NCBI RefSeq assembly: GCF_003343245.1
Contig: NZ_CP024901.1
Location: 5,084,001-5,148,000, forward strand
Length of the DNA stretch: 64,000 nt
Reading direction: 5' to 3'
DNA from: Photorhabdus laumondii subsp. laumondii
GTDB taxonomy: Bacteria; Pseudomonadota; Gammaproteobacteria; Enterobacterales; Enterobacteriaceae
The notes under the pieces: generated by a model
Told to the model about the DNA's origin: nothing
The model's input: the letters and a program-made list of their open reading frames with translations, nothing else
The model's database searches: none
Program-made: the position numbers and the translations under genes
Shown: one piece after another, positions 9,071 to 17,353 of the stretch
Layout: each line of letters begins with the position of its first letter
How positions within the stretch are numbered: position 1 is the stretch's first letter

Positions 9071-9448
9071 TCATGCAGATAAGTAACGATAAGATTGAGG
9101 CGCTGTTATCCCTTGGCCAAGCATATTTAAAGGCAAAGGCTTATCGTATTTTTTAACATTACCAATACTAATTGCGACAGCCTTTTCTCTTCCCTCAAAA
9201 TAACTATCAAAAAAATCCTTCGTTGTACCTGCAAATTTATGAGTCATTTCCCATACAACGGAAGGAGAGTTAGAAATGATCTCTTTAATTTCAAACTCAC
9301 CGACAATCATTCCTATCGGCATAGTTGCATATATAACAACAGATTGAACTTGATTATTCTTAAAAGCAATTTTCCTAAATTCAAATTTCTTTGAACCATC
9401 AAGTATTCTATCAACATATTCAGGCTTAATTGATAATAAAACTTTCAT
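9071..9448 (-). CDS. ASCH-domain protein (PUA-like RNA/nucleotide-binding fold)
   Basis: A 125-residue protein with the ASCH signature near its start: LLSIKPEYVDRILDGSKKFEFRK. ASCH domains have a PUA-like fold and are thought to bind RNA or modified nucleosides; some are hydrolases. I chose the ATG at 9448 over a GTG at 9457. The start overlaps the end of the upstream GNAT/PUA-like gene by 23 bp, so the pair was translationally coupled. That partner is now broken by an IS630 insertion, so this gene may be cut off from its promoter. The function is unknown; a role in RNA or nucleotide modification is inference. Confidence 0.75.
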   Translation of the reverse strand: MKVLLSIKPEYVDRILDGSKKFEFRKIAFKNNQVQSVVIYATMPIGMIVGEFEIKEIISNSPSVVWEMTHKFAGTTKDFFDSYFEGREKAVAISIGNVKKYDKPLPLNMLGQGITAPQSYRYLSA

Positions 9449-10058
9449 TAACTTCACTCAGTTTGATGATTTTATTAAATTGATCATCGGTTAATTTCAT
9501 CATACCCCAATAATCACTACTGTTTAAACCAACTTCATTAATGAGTCTATCACGAATAATTCTTTTGGGTAAAGCCATATTATAAGTAAATCTTATTATG
9601 TACGGGTACTTTCTTATTTTATATTTTTCAATTAATTCATCTTCACTAAAGACACTAAATTTACTACAATAATCAATATAGCTTTCTAACGTTGAGAACT
9701 CATTAATACACCTGACTTCTTCAACAACGCAAAGTGAACTAATCACAGATCTATACCGTGCTGGCCCTTGCTTATCAGCCGTTCTATATATAACAATAAT
9801 ATCCCCTCTTTTCATATGAAGAACATCTTTCATTGCACATATATATATTTTATGAATACTATTAGTGTGTGAAACATCCTGAACAATATCAGGTGACTCA
9901 GTTAAAAGCCGAGAGTCAGGAAAAAGGCGTGTATGAAATTCTGGATATATTGATAATAAGTATTTATTTTTTGTTTTATGAACTATCAACGGATAATCAA
10001 GAAAAATATCACCATTTGTCAATGTTAAGTCTCTAACATATACAAACTCTATACCCAA
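9426..10058 (-). pseudogene. 3' part of a GNAT/PUA-like two-domain gene interrupted by IS630
   Basis: About 208 codons form the C-terminal part of a protein whose N-terminal part is at 11140-11586. Codons up to the TA at the IS border read in frame IEFVYVRDLTL; the other fragment ends at ...KRTDNGI, so excising the IS restores one frame of about 353 codons. This half contains MKRGDIIVIYRTADKQGPAR followed by RSVISSLCVVEEV, a pattern typical of PUA/EVE/ASCH-like domains. The 3' end overlaps the ASCH gene. An internal ATG at the junction could still start a truncated product. Confidence 0.7.
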
Positions 10059-11148
10059 GAAACTTCAAGATGCAGTTTTTAGCACCTGAAAATGGTCGTT
10101 AATTCTAGACATCAGCGAGTCCGCTATATCCGGTAGCGTTGTGGTGAAAAATTTGAAGACGTTGTCTCGAAATTCATGTTTATCAGCGAAATAACGGTTA
10201 TTTCGAACCTGTTCATTCATGACCTTCCATAATCGCTCTATTGGGTTTAAATTTGGGCTATAGGGAGGAAGGTAATGTAACTCAATATTGCTAACATAAG
10301 CCCACTCCTTAACAAGATGAGCTTTGTTGTAACCCGCTCCATCCACAATAAGGTGAATTTTTTGATGATAGTCAGGATAAGACTTCCTTATTTCATTGAA
10401 AAAACAGCAAATGTTGTAGTCATTGATGGTCTGATATTCCTGGAACACGGTACGACCAATGGCATTCAGGTTGAGCGCGCCCAATATATTCAGGCGAGTC
10501 CGGCTTCCTGTTGTTTTGACTGTTTTTTTCTCGCCTTTCCGCATCCAGCCATAACCGAGTTTGGTACCTTGAGTCGGGTGAACAGCGTCAAGAAAAAGGA
10601 TGGGTTCGTCTTTCGCTGTGACTTTAAGATTCTCATAATATTCAATAAATTGTCGCTGTTTTTCTGCGTCGAATTTATGAGGGACGCCACCCGGTTTTTT
10701 ATAAGAAAAACCCTGACGGTGTAGCCATTTATTCATGCCGGGAATGCTAAAGGTAATATTCCAGAGCTGAGCAACATAGGCCACGATTTCATGGGTGTGA
10801 TGGAAAAGATGTTGAGATAAGTGATTGATTAAAAAGTCAGTTTGTTCTCGGGAAAGCAAACTATCAGACCCCCCATTATCAGATTGAAGTTTCCCCTGAT
10901 TGAGGTAATCACTGATATGGCGGTCAACGGTGGTCTGATGGAGTCGCAATGCCTGGGCTATCATCACAGAACTCCACCCTTCAGAAGCCAGAAGGATAGC
11001 TTTTATTCTGTCTCGTACCTGACCATCACGAGTGGTGTCATGAAGACGTTCAAGTTTGATTTTTTGTTCTGATGTAATAAATATTTTCATAGCGAGGATA
11101 ATGATCTCCATTTCGGATAAAATCAAGCATCTTCAATGATTACGGGTA
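10052..11148 (-). mobile_element. IS630-family element with ERIC-like ends
   Basis: A 1097-bp element beginning TACCCAAGAAACTTCAAG and, on the other strand, TACCCGTAATCATTGAAG, each continuing ATGC. TA is duplicated at 10050-10051 and 11149-11150. It interrupts the GNAT/PUA-like gene, which becomes one continuous frame when element plus one TA are removed. The termini agree with ERIC ends at about 18 of 22-23 positions. Confidence 0.88.
10065..11090 (-). CDS. IS630-family transposase (second type)
   Basis: A 341-residue DDE transposase; the frame opens to 11126 but MKIFITSEQKIKLERL at 11090 is the likely start. An HTH lies in SSVMIAQALRLHQTTVDRHI. The catalytic acidic residues are in PILFLDAVHPT (D), IHLIVDGAGYNK (D) and YSPNLNPIERLW (E), with the usual IS630 spacing. 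It reads intact. It occupies nearly all of the element at 10052-11148. Because the element ends resemble ERIC ends, this enzyme is a candidate for having mobilised ERICs in this lineage. Confidence 0.92.
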   Translation of the reverse strand: MKIFITSEQKIKLERLHDTTRDGQVRDRIKAILLASEGWSSVMIAQALRLHQTTVDRHISDYLNQGKLQSDNGGSDSLLSREQTDFLINHLSQHLFHHTHEIVAYVAQLWNITFSIPGMNKWLHRQGFSYKKPGGVPHKFDAEKQRQFIEYYENLKVTAKDEPILFLDAVHPTQGTKLGYGWMRKGEKKTVKTTGSRTRLNILGALNLNAIGRTVFQEYQTINDYNICCFFNEIRKSYPDYHQKIHLIVDGAGYNKAHLVKEWAYVSNIELHYLPPYSPNLNPIERLWKVMNEQVRNNRYFADKHEFRDNVFKFFTTTLPDIADSLMSRINDHFQVLKTAS

Positions 11149-11586
11149 TATACCATTATCTGTACGCTTTTCGCCATGCTTATAGAAACCATATTTTTCA
11201 AATAAGCGAATAAGGTAATCATGTTTTTCAAAAACAGTCACATAGATATTATCAACTTCCATCACTATTGCTGTATCGAATACCTTCTTTATAAAACGCT
11301 GTCCACGTAATGTCCCTTTTGATTCAAATTTAAATGTACCTATTTTAAGATGAGTATTACCAGGTAAAGGAGGATCAACATCTGAAACATTATTCTCAAG
11401 TTTTAAATAAAGAAACCCTTCTATTTTACCAGTAGTATCATACAATACATAAGCTGATTCATTATTTCTAGCTTTCTTATTTAACCAATCTGGAAATTCA
11501 ATATAACTTTCTTTTAATGAGTCGAAAAAAGCGTCATTATGATTGAAATAGCTGAATTTTTCATATCTTAAACTATCCATAAACAT
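11140..11586 (-). pseudogene. 5' part of the GNAT/PUA-like gene (GNAT domain) interrupted by IS630
   Basis: About 146 genuine codons plus a few read from the IS end. The part resembles a GNAT N-acetyltransferase: ESAYVLYDTTGKIEGFLYLK, then LKIGTFKFESKGTLRGQRFI at the acetyl-CoA loop, and YLIRLFEKYGFYKHGEKR. It is preceded by GGAGG with ATGs at 11586 and 11580. The rest of the protein is at 9426-10049. It may still make a free GNAT domain, but the native two-domain protein is lost. Confidence 0.72.
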
Positions 11587-12146
11587 CTAGCCTCCACAAG
11601 GGTAATTTTTCGTTCTGGTGTAACAGCCTAGTGGTTTTACTAACACCAGTGCTCTTATGTTTGTATTCCAATGTTATCCAAACATAAAAGTTTTATCTTG
11701 AATAACATCTCTTCTTTACAAGCTATCATTAGTTACTTACCTTACTATTCGATATTTATTTAATATCCATTAAGAAATCACTAACTTCTGGATACCTTAG
11801 TCCTTGTCTACTGTTAATAATCATCATATATCATTATCGAAAAAATAGAAATGCCTAATGTTCATACATTCCGTTCTGGATAATACCTAACAAACTAGTT
11901 GCTATGTACTTACTATCAGCAAGAATCACGTAAACTGGGATATTATTACCCGGAACAGTTGTCCAGATTTCAATATGACAAAATTAATTTATTCGAACAG
12001 CATCACAATATTTCGCAAAGATATATGGATATCTGTTTTTGTCCGATAATGAAAAGCTAACCCGAAAAAACAGATTAAAGCACGGAAAAAAATCGCGACA
12101 TCCATAAATATTTTAATGTTTAAGTCTCATGATAGACTATGCCTTC
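11587..12146. other. Gene-free stretch of the accessory segment, with two inverted repeats
   Basis: No gene is seen. Upstream of the GNAT gene are two inverted repeats: CTGGTGT 11615-11621 with ACACCAG 11643-11649, and TTATGTTTG 11655-11663 with CAAACATAA 11679-11687. They may be operator or terminator structures. The remainder is AT-rich and closed in all frames. Confidence 0.45.
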
Positions 12147-12163
12147 AACGGTAAGATGAGCGG
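12147..12163 (+). repeat. 17-bp direct repeat, right copy
   Basis: Second exact copy of AACGGTAAGATGAGCGG (first at 8859-8875). Its last bases form part of the dusA terminator stem, so this is probably the ancestral copy and the one next to qor the duplicate. Confidence 0.7.
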
Positions 12164-12178
12164 ATATTACATCCGCTC
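12158..12178 (-). terminator. Stem-loop overlapping the end of dusA
   Basis: GAGCGGAT 12158-12165 pairs with ATCCGCTC 12171-12178 around a 5-nt loop. The dusA stop codon lies in the loop. The U-tract is weak. It may have been shared with the convergent qor before the accessory segment arrived. Confidence 0.55.
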
Positions 12179-13204
12179 AGTCACCATAGCTAGTGCCTGT
12201 TCCACAACAGAAATATCTGCGCCCGGTTTGTGGGCATTCTCACTAAGATGACGACGCCACTGACGTGCCCCTGGAATCCCTTGAAAAATACCTAAAATAT
12301 GGCGGGTAATATGTCCCAAATATGTTCCTTTTGATAGCTCTTGCTCTATATAAGGATAAAGTGCTTTGACCACCGCAACGGTATTAACTACCGGCATTGA
12401 AGCATCAAATAATTCATGATCAACCTGTGCCAGAATAGACGGGTTCTGATAAGCCTCACGCCCAATCATAATTCCATCCACATGTTGTAGATGCTGTTTC
12501 GCTTCTTCCAACGATTTAATACCGCCATTAATAGCAATCGTTAATTGAGGAAAATCCTTTTTCAATTGATAAACTCGTGGGTAATCCAGCGGTGGAATTT
12601 CACGGTTCTCTTTTGGACTCAAACCAGAAAGCCACGCTTTACGGGCATGCATGGTAAATATATTGCAGCCACTGTGCTGCACAACAATATCAATAAAATC
12701 ACATAGGAATTGGTAACTGTCCTGTTCATCAATACCGATACGGGTTTTAACTGTCACCGGCACATTAACCACATCCTGCATGGCTTTAACGCAATCAGCG
12801 ACCAGTTCAGCTTCCCCCATCAGACAAGCACCAAAACGACCGTTTTGTACCCGGTCAGAAGGGCAGCCGACGTTTAGGTTAATTTCGTCATAGCCCCGTT
12901 CCTGAGCAATCTTCGCACAATGCGCCAACGCCTGCGGATCACTGCCACCCAGTTGTAGTGCTATCGGATGTTCTTGTTCGCTGTATGCCAGATAATCGCC
13001 TTTACCATGAATAATCGCGCCGGTTGTCACCATTTCGGTATATAACAGCGTTTGCCGGCTTAATAAACGATGAAAATAACGGCAATGACGATCTGTCCAG
13101 TCCAACATTGGGGCAACGGAGAAACGGTTAAGGCTATATTTAACCGTTTCTTTGTCTTTCTCGCTGAATTTAAACGTTTTTTCAATTTCTTTACTTTGGT
13201 ACAT
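12167..13204 (-). CDS. dusA: tRNA-dihydrouridine(20/20a) synthase DusA
   Basis: A 345-residue FMN-dependent TIM-barrel enzyme that reduces uridine 20/20a in the tRNA D-loop with NADPH. Diagnostic stretches are [18 protein letters not shown] at the start of the barrel, [20 protein letters not shown] with the catalytic Cys, and the C-terminal [19 protein letters not shown] segment. The frame opens to 13246, but the ATG at 13204 gives the usual length. dusA is a known target of integrative elements at its 5' end. Here the inserted segment instead sits just past the 3' end, bracketed by the 17-bp repeats. Confidence 0.95.
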   Translation of the reverse strand: MYQSKEIEKTFKFSEKDKETVKYSLNRFSVAPMLDWTDRHCRYFHRLLSRQTLLYTEMVTTGAIIHGKGDYLAYSEQEHPIALQLGGSDPQALAHCAKIAQERGYDEINLNVGCPSDRVQNGRFGACLMGEAELVADCVKAMQDVVNVPVTVKTRIGIDEQDSYQFLCDFIDIVVQHSGCNIFTMHARKAWLSGLSPKENREIPPLDYPRVYQLKKDFPQLTIAINGGIKSLEEAKQHLQHVDGIMIGREAYQNPSILAQVDHELFDASMPVVNTVAVVKALYPYIEQELSKGTYLGHITRHILGIFQGIPGARQWRRHLSENAHKPGADISVVEQALAMVTERM

Positions 13205-13437
13205 TGCTATACTTTCTAGATTATTTTGGCATTCCCAGCATCCCACAAATAGGGGGATATAACGCAGAGAATGATATTAAATTATGGCCTACTATAGCAT
13301 AGAGAAACGTCTCCGTACTGATGACACTATTAGGTATCGTTGACAATTGACGTTTAAGAGGTATCGCAGGTGATTTAAATGTAGAGAATCGTACAGTTTG
13401 CTATCAGGAATATTTTGGGGAAAGCGCGGAGTACGTT

Positions 13438-13564
13438 TATACCCGTTATCTTTCAAGTTGCCTCTTTGTTGGCTGCGCTCTCTCACCCCGGTCACATCGT
13501 TATCTATGCTCCCGGGGATTCGCTCCCTTGCCGCCGCGATGCATCTTGAAATCCATTGGGTATA
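13438..13564 (-). repeat. ERIC repeat, full length
   Basis: Reverse orientation, 127 bp from TATACCCGTTATC to TTGGGTATA, upstream of dusA. It separates the dusA promoter area from the toxin-antitoxin remnants. Confidence 0.95.
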
Positions 13565-13620
13565 CTACAGTATAATTATTTCGGCTTAAAAGGATAAACG
13601 GGACCAAGGCCCCATTTCTT

Positions 13621-13905
13621 TTACTGATATTGAACGTTGAAGTTAATAACCGCGCCACACGCTGCTGCATAGCGTTCCAAAGTCTTCATACTTGCGCCAA
13701 GAGGATTTTTTTCAAGCCGATTGATACCTGATGGTTTGATACCGATTTTATCTGCCAGCTCAGTCTTTGACATGCCAGAACGCTCACGCATCTCAAACAA
13801 TATCTGTATCAGTTCCAATTCCTTGTCGGCTTCCTTATACGCAGCGATAGACTCCGTGTCATTCAACATCAACTCCTTCAATTCGTTCAGTGATATTGGT
13901 TTCAT
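13621..13905 (-). CDS. XRE-family antitoxin (HigA-type) of a broken toxin-antitoxin pair
   Basis: A 94-residue protein with an XRE helix-turn-helix near residues 45-70 (MSKTELADKIGIKPSGINRL) and a C-terminal segment ending AACGAVINFNVQYQ, as in HigA-like antitoxins. The ATG overlaps the stop of the preceding RelE/HigB-type toxin remnant by 4 bp (ATGA), so it was the second gene of a toxin-antitoxin operon. The antitoxin is complete while the toxin has lost its 5' half. It may survive as a free regulator. Confidence 0.78.
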   Translation of the reverse strand: MKPISLNELKELMLNDTESIAAYKEADKELELIQILFEMRERSGMSKTELADKIGIKPSGINRLEKNPLGASMKTLERYAAACGAVINFNVQYQ

Positions 13906-14057
13906 TTGAACTCCTTAAGCCTCGCATGGGCTGTCTTGATGGCTGCTGCCGGGGTTTTCTCAGTCTTCTTCACGAATGCATGTAGCAGATAGATATTCTG
14001 ACCTCTTGCATACGCATACAGTGACCGGGCAATGTCTTTATCTTCAACCCCGTTTAT
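13902..14057 (-). pseudogene. RelE/HigB-type toxin, C-terminal remnant
   Basis: The minus strand from about 14057 reads GVEDKDIARSLYAYARGQN, then IYLLHAFVKKTEKTPAAAI and a KEFK end. This is the C-terminal half of a RelE/Gp49-like ribosome-dependent mRNA interferase. About 50 of the usual 110-120 residues remain, with no start codon. The break coincides with the start of another remnant on the plus strand, so a single deletion removed both 5' ends. Confidence 0.75.
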
Positions 14058-14198
14058 CTAACATGCTACGTGGGCAAGTTCCAGGGGATCAGCGAGGCAA
14101 AAATGCTAGATTGCCTGAATCGACTAGGGCGTGACGTTCAGATTGTGATCGGGAAACCACGCCGGACACCCGGTAGCCTTAAAGTCGTTTTTTCTTAA
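14058..14198 (+). pseudogene. XRE (HTH_37-type) antitoxin, C-terminal remnant
   Basis: The plus strand reads YVGKFQGISEAKMLDCLNRL, then GRDVQIVIGK, and stops at 14196-14198. This matches the C-terminal end of the HTH_37 class of antitoxins, where the GKF...L...LGRDVQIVI pattern is common. The DNA-binding part and the start are missing. It abuts the toxin remnant head to head. Confidence 0.65.
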
Positions 14199-14345
14199 TA
14201 CAACTTTCACAATAGCCCAATCTTCTGGACTATTTTTTATCTGTCGTGAAGATACTCAAGCTCAGTTCTTGTCAACAGATCTGACTAGTACCGAACCTTT
14301 TACTACCGCCCCTCTCCGTACAGTTCCTGTCCTGCTGTCGCTCAA

Positions 14346-14642
14346 TTAAATCATTTTAAGCTGGTTGATAATAAAAGGGTTAGCCTGAAGCAACAACAAC
14401 AGTTTTCTTGATGCGCCAGTGGGATAACGGCGTTGGCTTTCCCAACTTTTCACCAAGTCATAACTTACCCCGACCGCCACAGCAAAATCTTGCTGCTTCA
14501 AGCCGGTAGCTTCGCGTATTGCTTTAACATCAATTTCGGTGAAAGTATGAACATGTTCCGGTTTCGGTGTCAGCTCACCCTTCTCGATTTTCACCATTTC
14601 TTCTACACTGGCCAGCAGATCGGCAAATATTTCATCTTTCAT
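14346..14642 (-). CDS. XRE-family regulator, NadS/HigA-like, without a toxin partner
   Basis: A 98-residue protein: an acidic N-terminal part (MKDEIFADLLASVEEMVKIEKGE), then an XRE HTH (VKAIREATGLKQQDFAVAVGV) with VSYDLVKSWESQRRYPTG as recognition region. The order matches NadS-type antitoxins, which are usually encoded just after a RelE-like toxin. In-frame stops block any coding sequence upstream, so the toxin is absent. I chose the ATG at 14642 (GGAG before it) instead of the frame opening at 14681. Confidence 0.78.
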   Translation of the reverse strand: MKDEIFADLLASVEEMVKIEKGELTPKPEHVHTFTEIDVKAIREATGLKQQDFAVAVGVSYDLVKSWESQRRYPTGASRKLLLLLQANPFIINQLKMI

Positions 14643-14844
14643 GCGATTTCTCCGCTCTTTAGGCGTGGGAGTTACTCCCATAAATAATGCAACTAATTCA
14701 GCCTATCCGAATGTACTGAGTACATAAACCAAGTTACCTTAGCATACCAAGTACACTTTTATTAACTCAGATACCTCACTACACTTGTAACGACACTATC
14801 TACTGTTCCAGCCAGCAGATCGACAAATAATTATTAAGCAGTAA

Positions 14845-15423
14845 TTAATCAGTGCCAATATCATCATGCCCTTCTTCAAATTCCCATTGAATATTATATT
14901 TGTCGATAAAATAAAAATATCTTATCTTGCCCATAATCTCGCAAGTTTCTTGTTTTAAAACAGAGTTTTTTTCATCCTCCTCGTTAAAGAACATAAATTC
15001 ATCACGGGTAATTTCATCTATTTTATATGGCTTATATAATGGTGATGAATTTATCAATCTGACATCAGGAGAATTTTTTATATGCTCAAATACACTATCT
15101 ATGTTTTGTACTCTCAGGCAAATATGCCCAATACCACCAATATCATTAACTTCTTTTATTTCAACCCTTTTTATTCCAATTGGGCTGTGATATTCCATTA
15201 ACTCAATAAAAACCCTCGCTCCAGGAATTTCCAAAAATGCCATTGATACATCAACCTGTTCAGGGTTATCAATAAAACCCGCTGACTTTGCAAAACCTTT
15301 ATTTTTAAAATGAGGAAAGAATTGTCTTGGTATTGCCCCAAATAGATTTTTATAAAAATCTATTGCCGCCGTCATATCATCTACAACAATATTAATATGG
15401 CCTAATCCTTTAAAGTCTATCAT
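14845..15423 (-). CDS. VOC-superfamily protein (glyoxalase/dioxygenase fold)
   Basis: A 192-residue protein with two beta-alpha-beta-beta-beta modules. The first starts LGHINIVVDDMTAAIDFYKN with a candidate metal His; the second GIGHICLRVQNIDSVFEHIK. The late Glu is probably in YNIQWEFEEGH. So a metal site is possible, but the substrate cannot be read from the sequence. GGGGA before the ATG at 15423 decides the start. It stands alone between a solitary regulator and phage genes, a typical accessory setting. Confidence 0.8.
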   Translation of the reverse strand: MIDFKGLGHINIVVDDMTAAIDFYKNLFGAIPRQFFPHFKNKGFAKSAGFIDNPEQVDVSMAFLEIPGARVFIELMEYHSPIGIKRVEIKEVNDIGGIGHICLRVQNIDSVFEHIKNSPDVRLINSSPLYKPYKIDEITRDEFMFFNEEDEKNSVLKQETCEIMGKIRYFYFIDKYNIQWEFEEGHDDIGTD

Positions 15424-15533
15424 TATTTTCCCCATTAGTTTATATAGGATATAATCTCATCTAAAATAACAAATAATAAAACTAGATTACAGCAGATAAT
15501 CAACAAATAAGATTTAAGTTTGAAACCGGATAT

Positions 15534-15566
15534 CCCCCCAAAATCAAACAGGTCAATTTGGGGGGG
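15534..15566 (-). terminator. GC-rich stem-loop after the tail-fibre pair
   Basis: CCCCCCAAAAT at 15534-15544 pairs with AATTTGGGGGG around a loop of about 11 nt, 24 bp after the end of the tail-fibre assembly gene. No T-run follows on the minus strand, so termination efficiency is uncertain. Confidence 0.45.
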
Positions 15567-15589
15567 CGGATTAAAAAAACTACATCTAT

Positions 15590-16015
15590 TTATCCCCGTG
15601 GCTGTTCAGGCCAATCAATATCCATTGCCTGTGAAACATCTATCCGATTCAGAATTACCCTGTATTCTTTCCATGCCAATAAAGCTATTTTCTCTTCCTC
15701 AGTCGCAATACCTAAATCAACAGCATCTTGCAATGGTACAATTTGATTGGTTGCCTCAGCGATGAGCTGTTGTTTTTGGAGCTCAGCATATTGCCGTAAT
15801 TCATCTTTCGTTGGCGGAGGAATATCTGCCCATTCCGGCAAACCGTTTTTATTTGCTACACGGTGTTTTCCTTCTGGCGCATTATTAGCAGCATACTCCT
15901 GATAAATATCATTACTGACTGCTATAATATCATCCGGCAGTGAACCAGCAGCAATATAATTTCGTTTCAATTCTACCGGATAGAAAGCATTTGTTTTCGC
16001 ACTATAATAATACAT
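15590..16015 (-). CDS. Phage tail fibre assembly protein (chaperone)
   Basis: A 141-residue member of the tail-fibre-assembly (Caudo_TAP) family, which helps fold or attach the fibre tip. It starts [17 protein letters not shown], a typical N-terminus, and ends with DWPEQPRG after a helical part rich in Glu, Gln and Ala. The start at 16015 lies 2 bp after the fibre stop, so the two are coupled. Such proteins always accompany a fibre gene. No other phage structural gene is nearby. Confidence 0.85.
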   Translation of the reverse strand: MYYYSAKTNAFYPVELKRNYIAAGSLPDDIIAVSNDIYQEYAANNAPEGKHRVANKNGLPEWADIPPPTKDELRQYAELQKQQLIAEATNQIVPLQDAVDLGIATEEEKIALLAWKEYRVILNRIDVSQAMDIDWPEQPRG

Positions 16016-16017
16016 AA

Positions 16018-16854
16018 TTAATATCCTATCGCTATCCAAAAGAATGGGCTATCCCATTTGGCATTTACCCAAGAATTTAATAAATCGAAAGATGAATTAT
16101 TAATTACATTTACATAGCCAACAGATGCCCCCATAAAACCCATTTTACTTTGAATAGCATTAATATTGACAGCGTAATGTGTATTGGAAAAACTAATTGG
16201 TAATTGAATACGTTCTATATAGCCAGCATCAATGACCTTAGTACGCCCCCATTGATAGATAACGCCTGTATCTCCACATCTCCACCAACCATTAATCGCT
16301 TTACTGGCACTATTCCGATTACCTTTGGCATTAACTTCATTGTCTACTTCTTCTTTTGTGTATACCCCAATATCCACGGCATCCAGATCAATATTCTCAG
16401 ACAACTCCTTACCATTCACCTGCCGAATATTAGGTACTCTGCTATTAATACTTTCACTTAACAAAGTTATCATTTCTTGGACAAGCTTTTGCGTGACGGC
16501 CAACGTATTACTATCACCCAGCACATCGGTAAGTTGAATAACACCTTTTTGTGTTAATGAAGCACTTGGAATCTCTGTTACAGCTTTTTGCTCTAAAGCG
16601 ATATTTAATTGAGCGGTAAGCTTATCTATATCGCCATCATCCAAAACATCATCACTACATTGTGTAGAGATAAAATTAGCCACCACCGATGATATCGTTG
16701 ACGATTGACGCAAAACCTTATTTAATAAACCAATGGAAATAATATTAGGGGGAATTCCCGTATTCAATTCCTGACTTTTTTCATATTCTCCTTGAGAAAC
16801 AACATTAGCATCCTGACTAACAGAAAAAGCTTTAAAGTCATTTTTATTACTCAT
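16018..16854 (-). CDS. Phage-type tail fibre protein
   Basis: A 278-residue fibre-like protein. The middle has the typical tail-fibre segment [20 protein letters not shown]. The C-terminal domain ([20 protein letters not shown], ending [10 protein letters not shown]) is the receptor-binding tip seen in many enterobacterial fibres. It is short compared with full phage fibres, so it may serve a phage-tail-like particle or be a spare fibre cassette. The partner chaperone follows directly. The surroundings lack sheath, tube, baseplate and integrase genes. Confidence 0.8.
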   Translation of the reverse strand: MSNKNDFKAFSVSQDANVVSQGEYEKSQELNTGIPPNIISIGLLNKVLRQSSTISSVVANFISTQCSDDVLDDGDIDKLTAQLNIALEQKAVTEIPSASLTQKGVIQLTDVLGDSNTLAVTQKLVQEMITLLSESINSRVPNIRQVNGKELSENIDLDAVDIGVYTKEEVDNEVNAKGNRNSASKAINGWWRCGDTGVIYQWGRTKVIDAGYIERIQLPISFSNTHYAVNINAIQSKMGFMGASVGYVNVINNSSFDLLNSWVNAKWDSPFFWIAIGY

Positions 16855-17353
16855 GAGTTCTCCTTAAGGAAAAAACTTATGTTTTCATTAAATAAAACTT
16901 TGAATTAATGAAAATAAAAATATCCACTTGATCATCGTATATAATTTTCAGATCGCATTTCAATAATAGCCCTTTTTTGATAAGGAGTGATGAAATATTT
17001 TTATAACTTAGAGAAATTAATTATTTTCTTATAGTTGATGCCGTTAATATATCAATGCCTGAAGCCAAATTTATACCTAAGCTATTCATTTACATTCAGC
17101 ATCCGAAAGTCCCTCTATTTGAACTATTCCCCAAAATTCAGGTAAGCAAATAAAATAAGCTACCATATTTTAATCTGAGTTTTGTGATGCGCCTCTCATA
17201 ATAAAAAACCGCCAGTTCCAATAGGATTGATCAGCTTATAAAAACATTATTGAGGATTTATTAGCTTGAATTATTCAGAATAGGTCTATTCTTAATATGT
17301 GGACAAATTCTATTGTCAATACTTATTAAACCTACTAAGTAAGGGAAAATTAT
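16855..17353. other. Gene-free region between the tail fibre and the lactate-oxidase-like gene
   Basis: About 500 bp of AT-rich DNA without a credible frame. It must contain promoters for both divergent genes, but I can name no clear consensus element. Confidence 0.5.

Noticed and set aside
11816..11840. Weak Fur-like sequence (AATAATCATCATATATCATTATC)
   Set aside because: The palindrome is imperfect and no gene start is near; AT-rich DNA gives such matches by chance.
12019..12034. AGATATATGGATATCT near-palindrome upstream of the dusA terminator
   Set aside because: Imperfect, AT-rich and in a convergent intergenic region; no gene it could control.
15590..16854. A prophage call
   Set aside because: Only a fibre and its chaperone are present; no integrase, packaging or structural genes.
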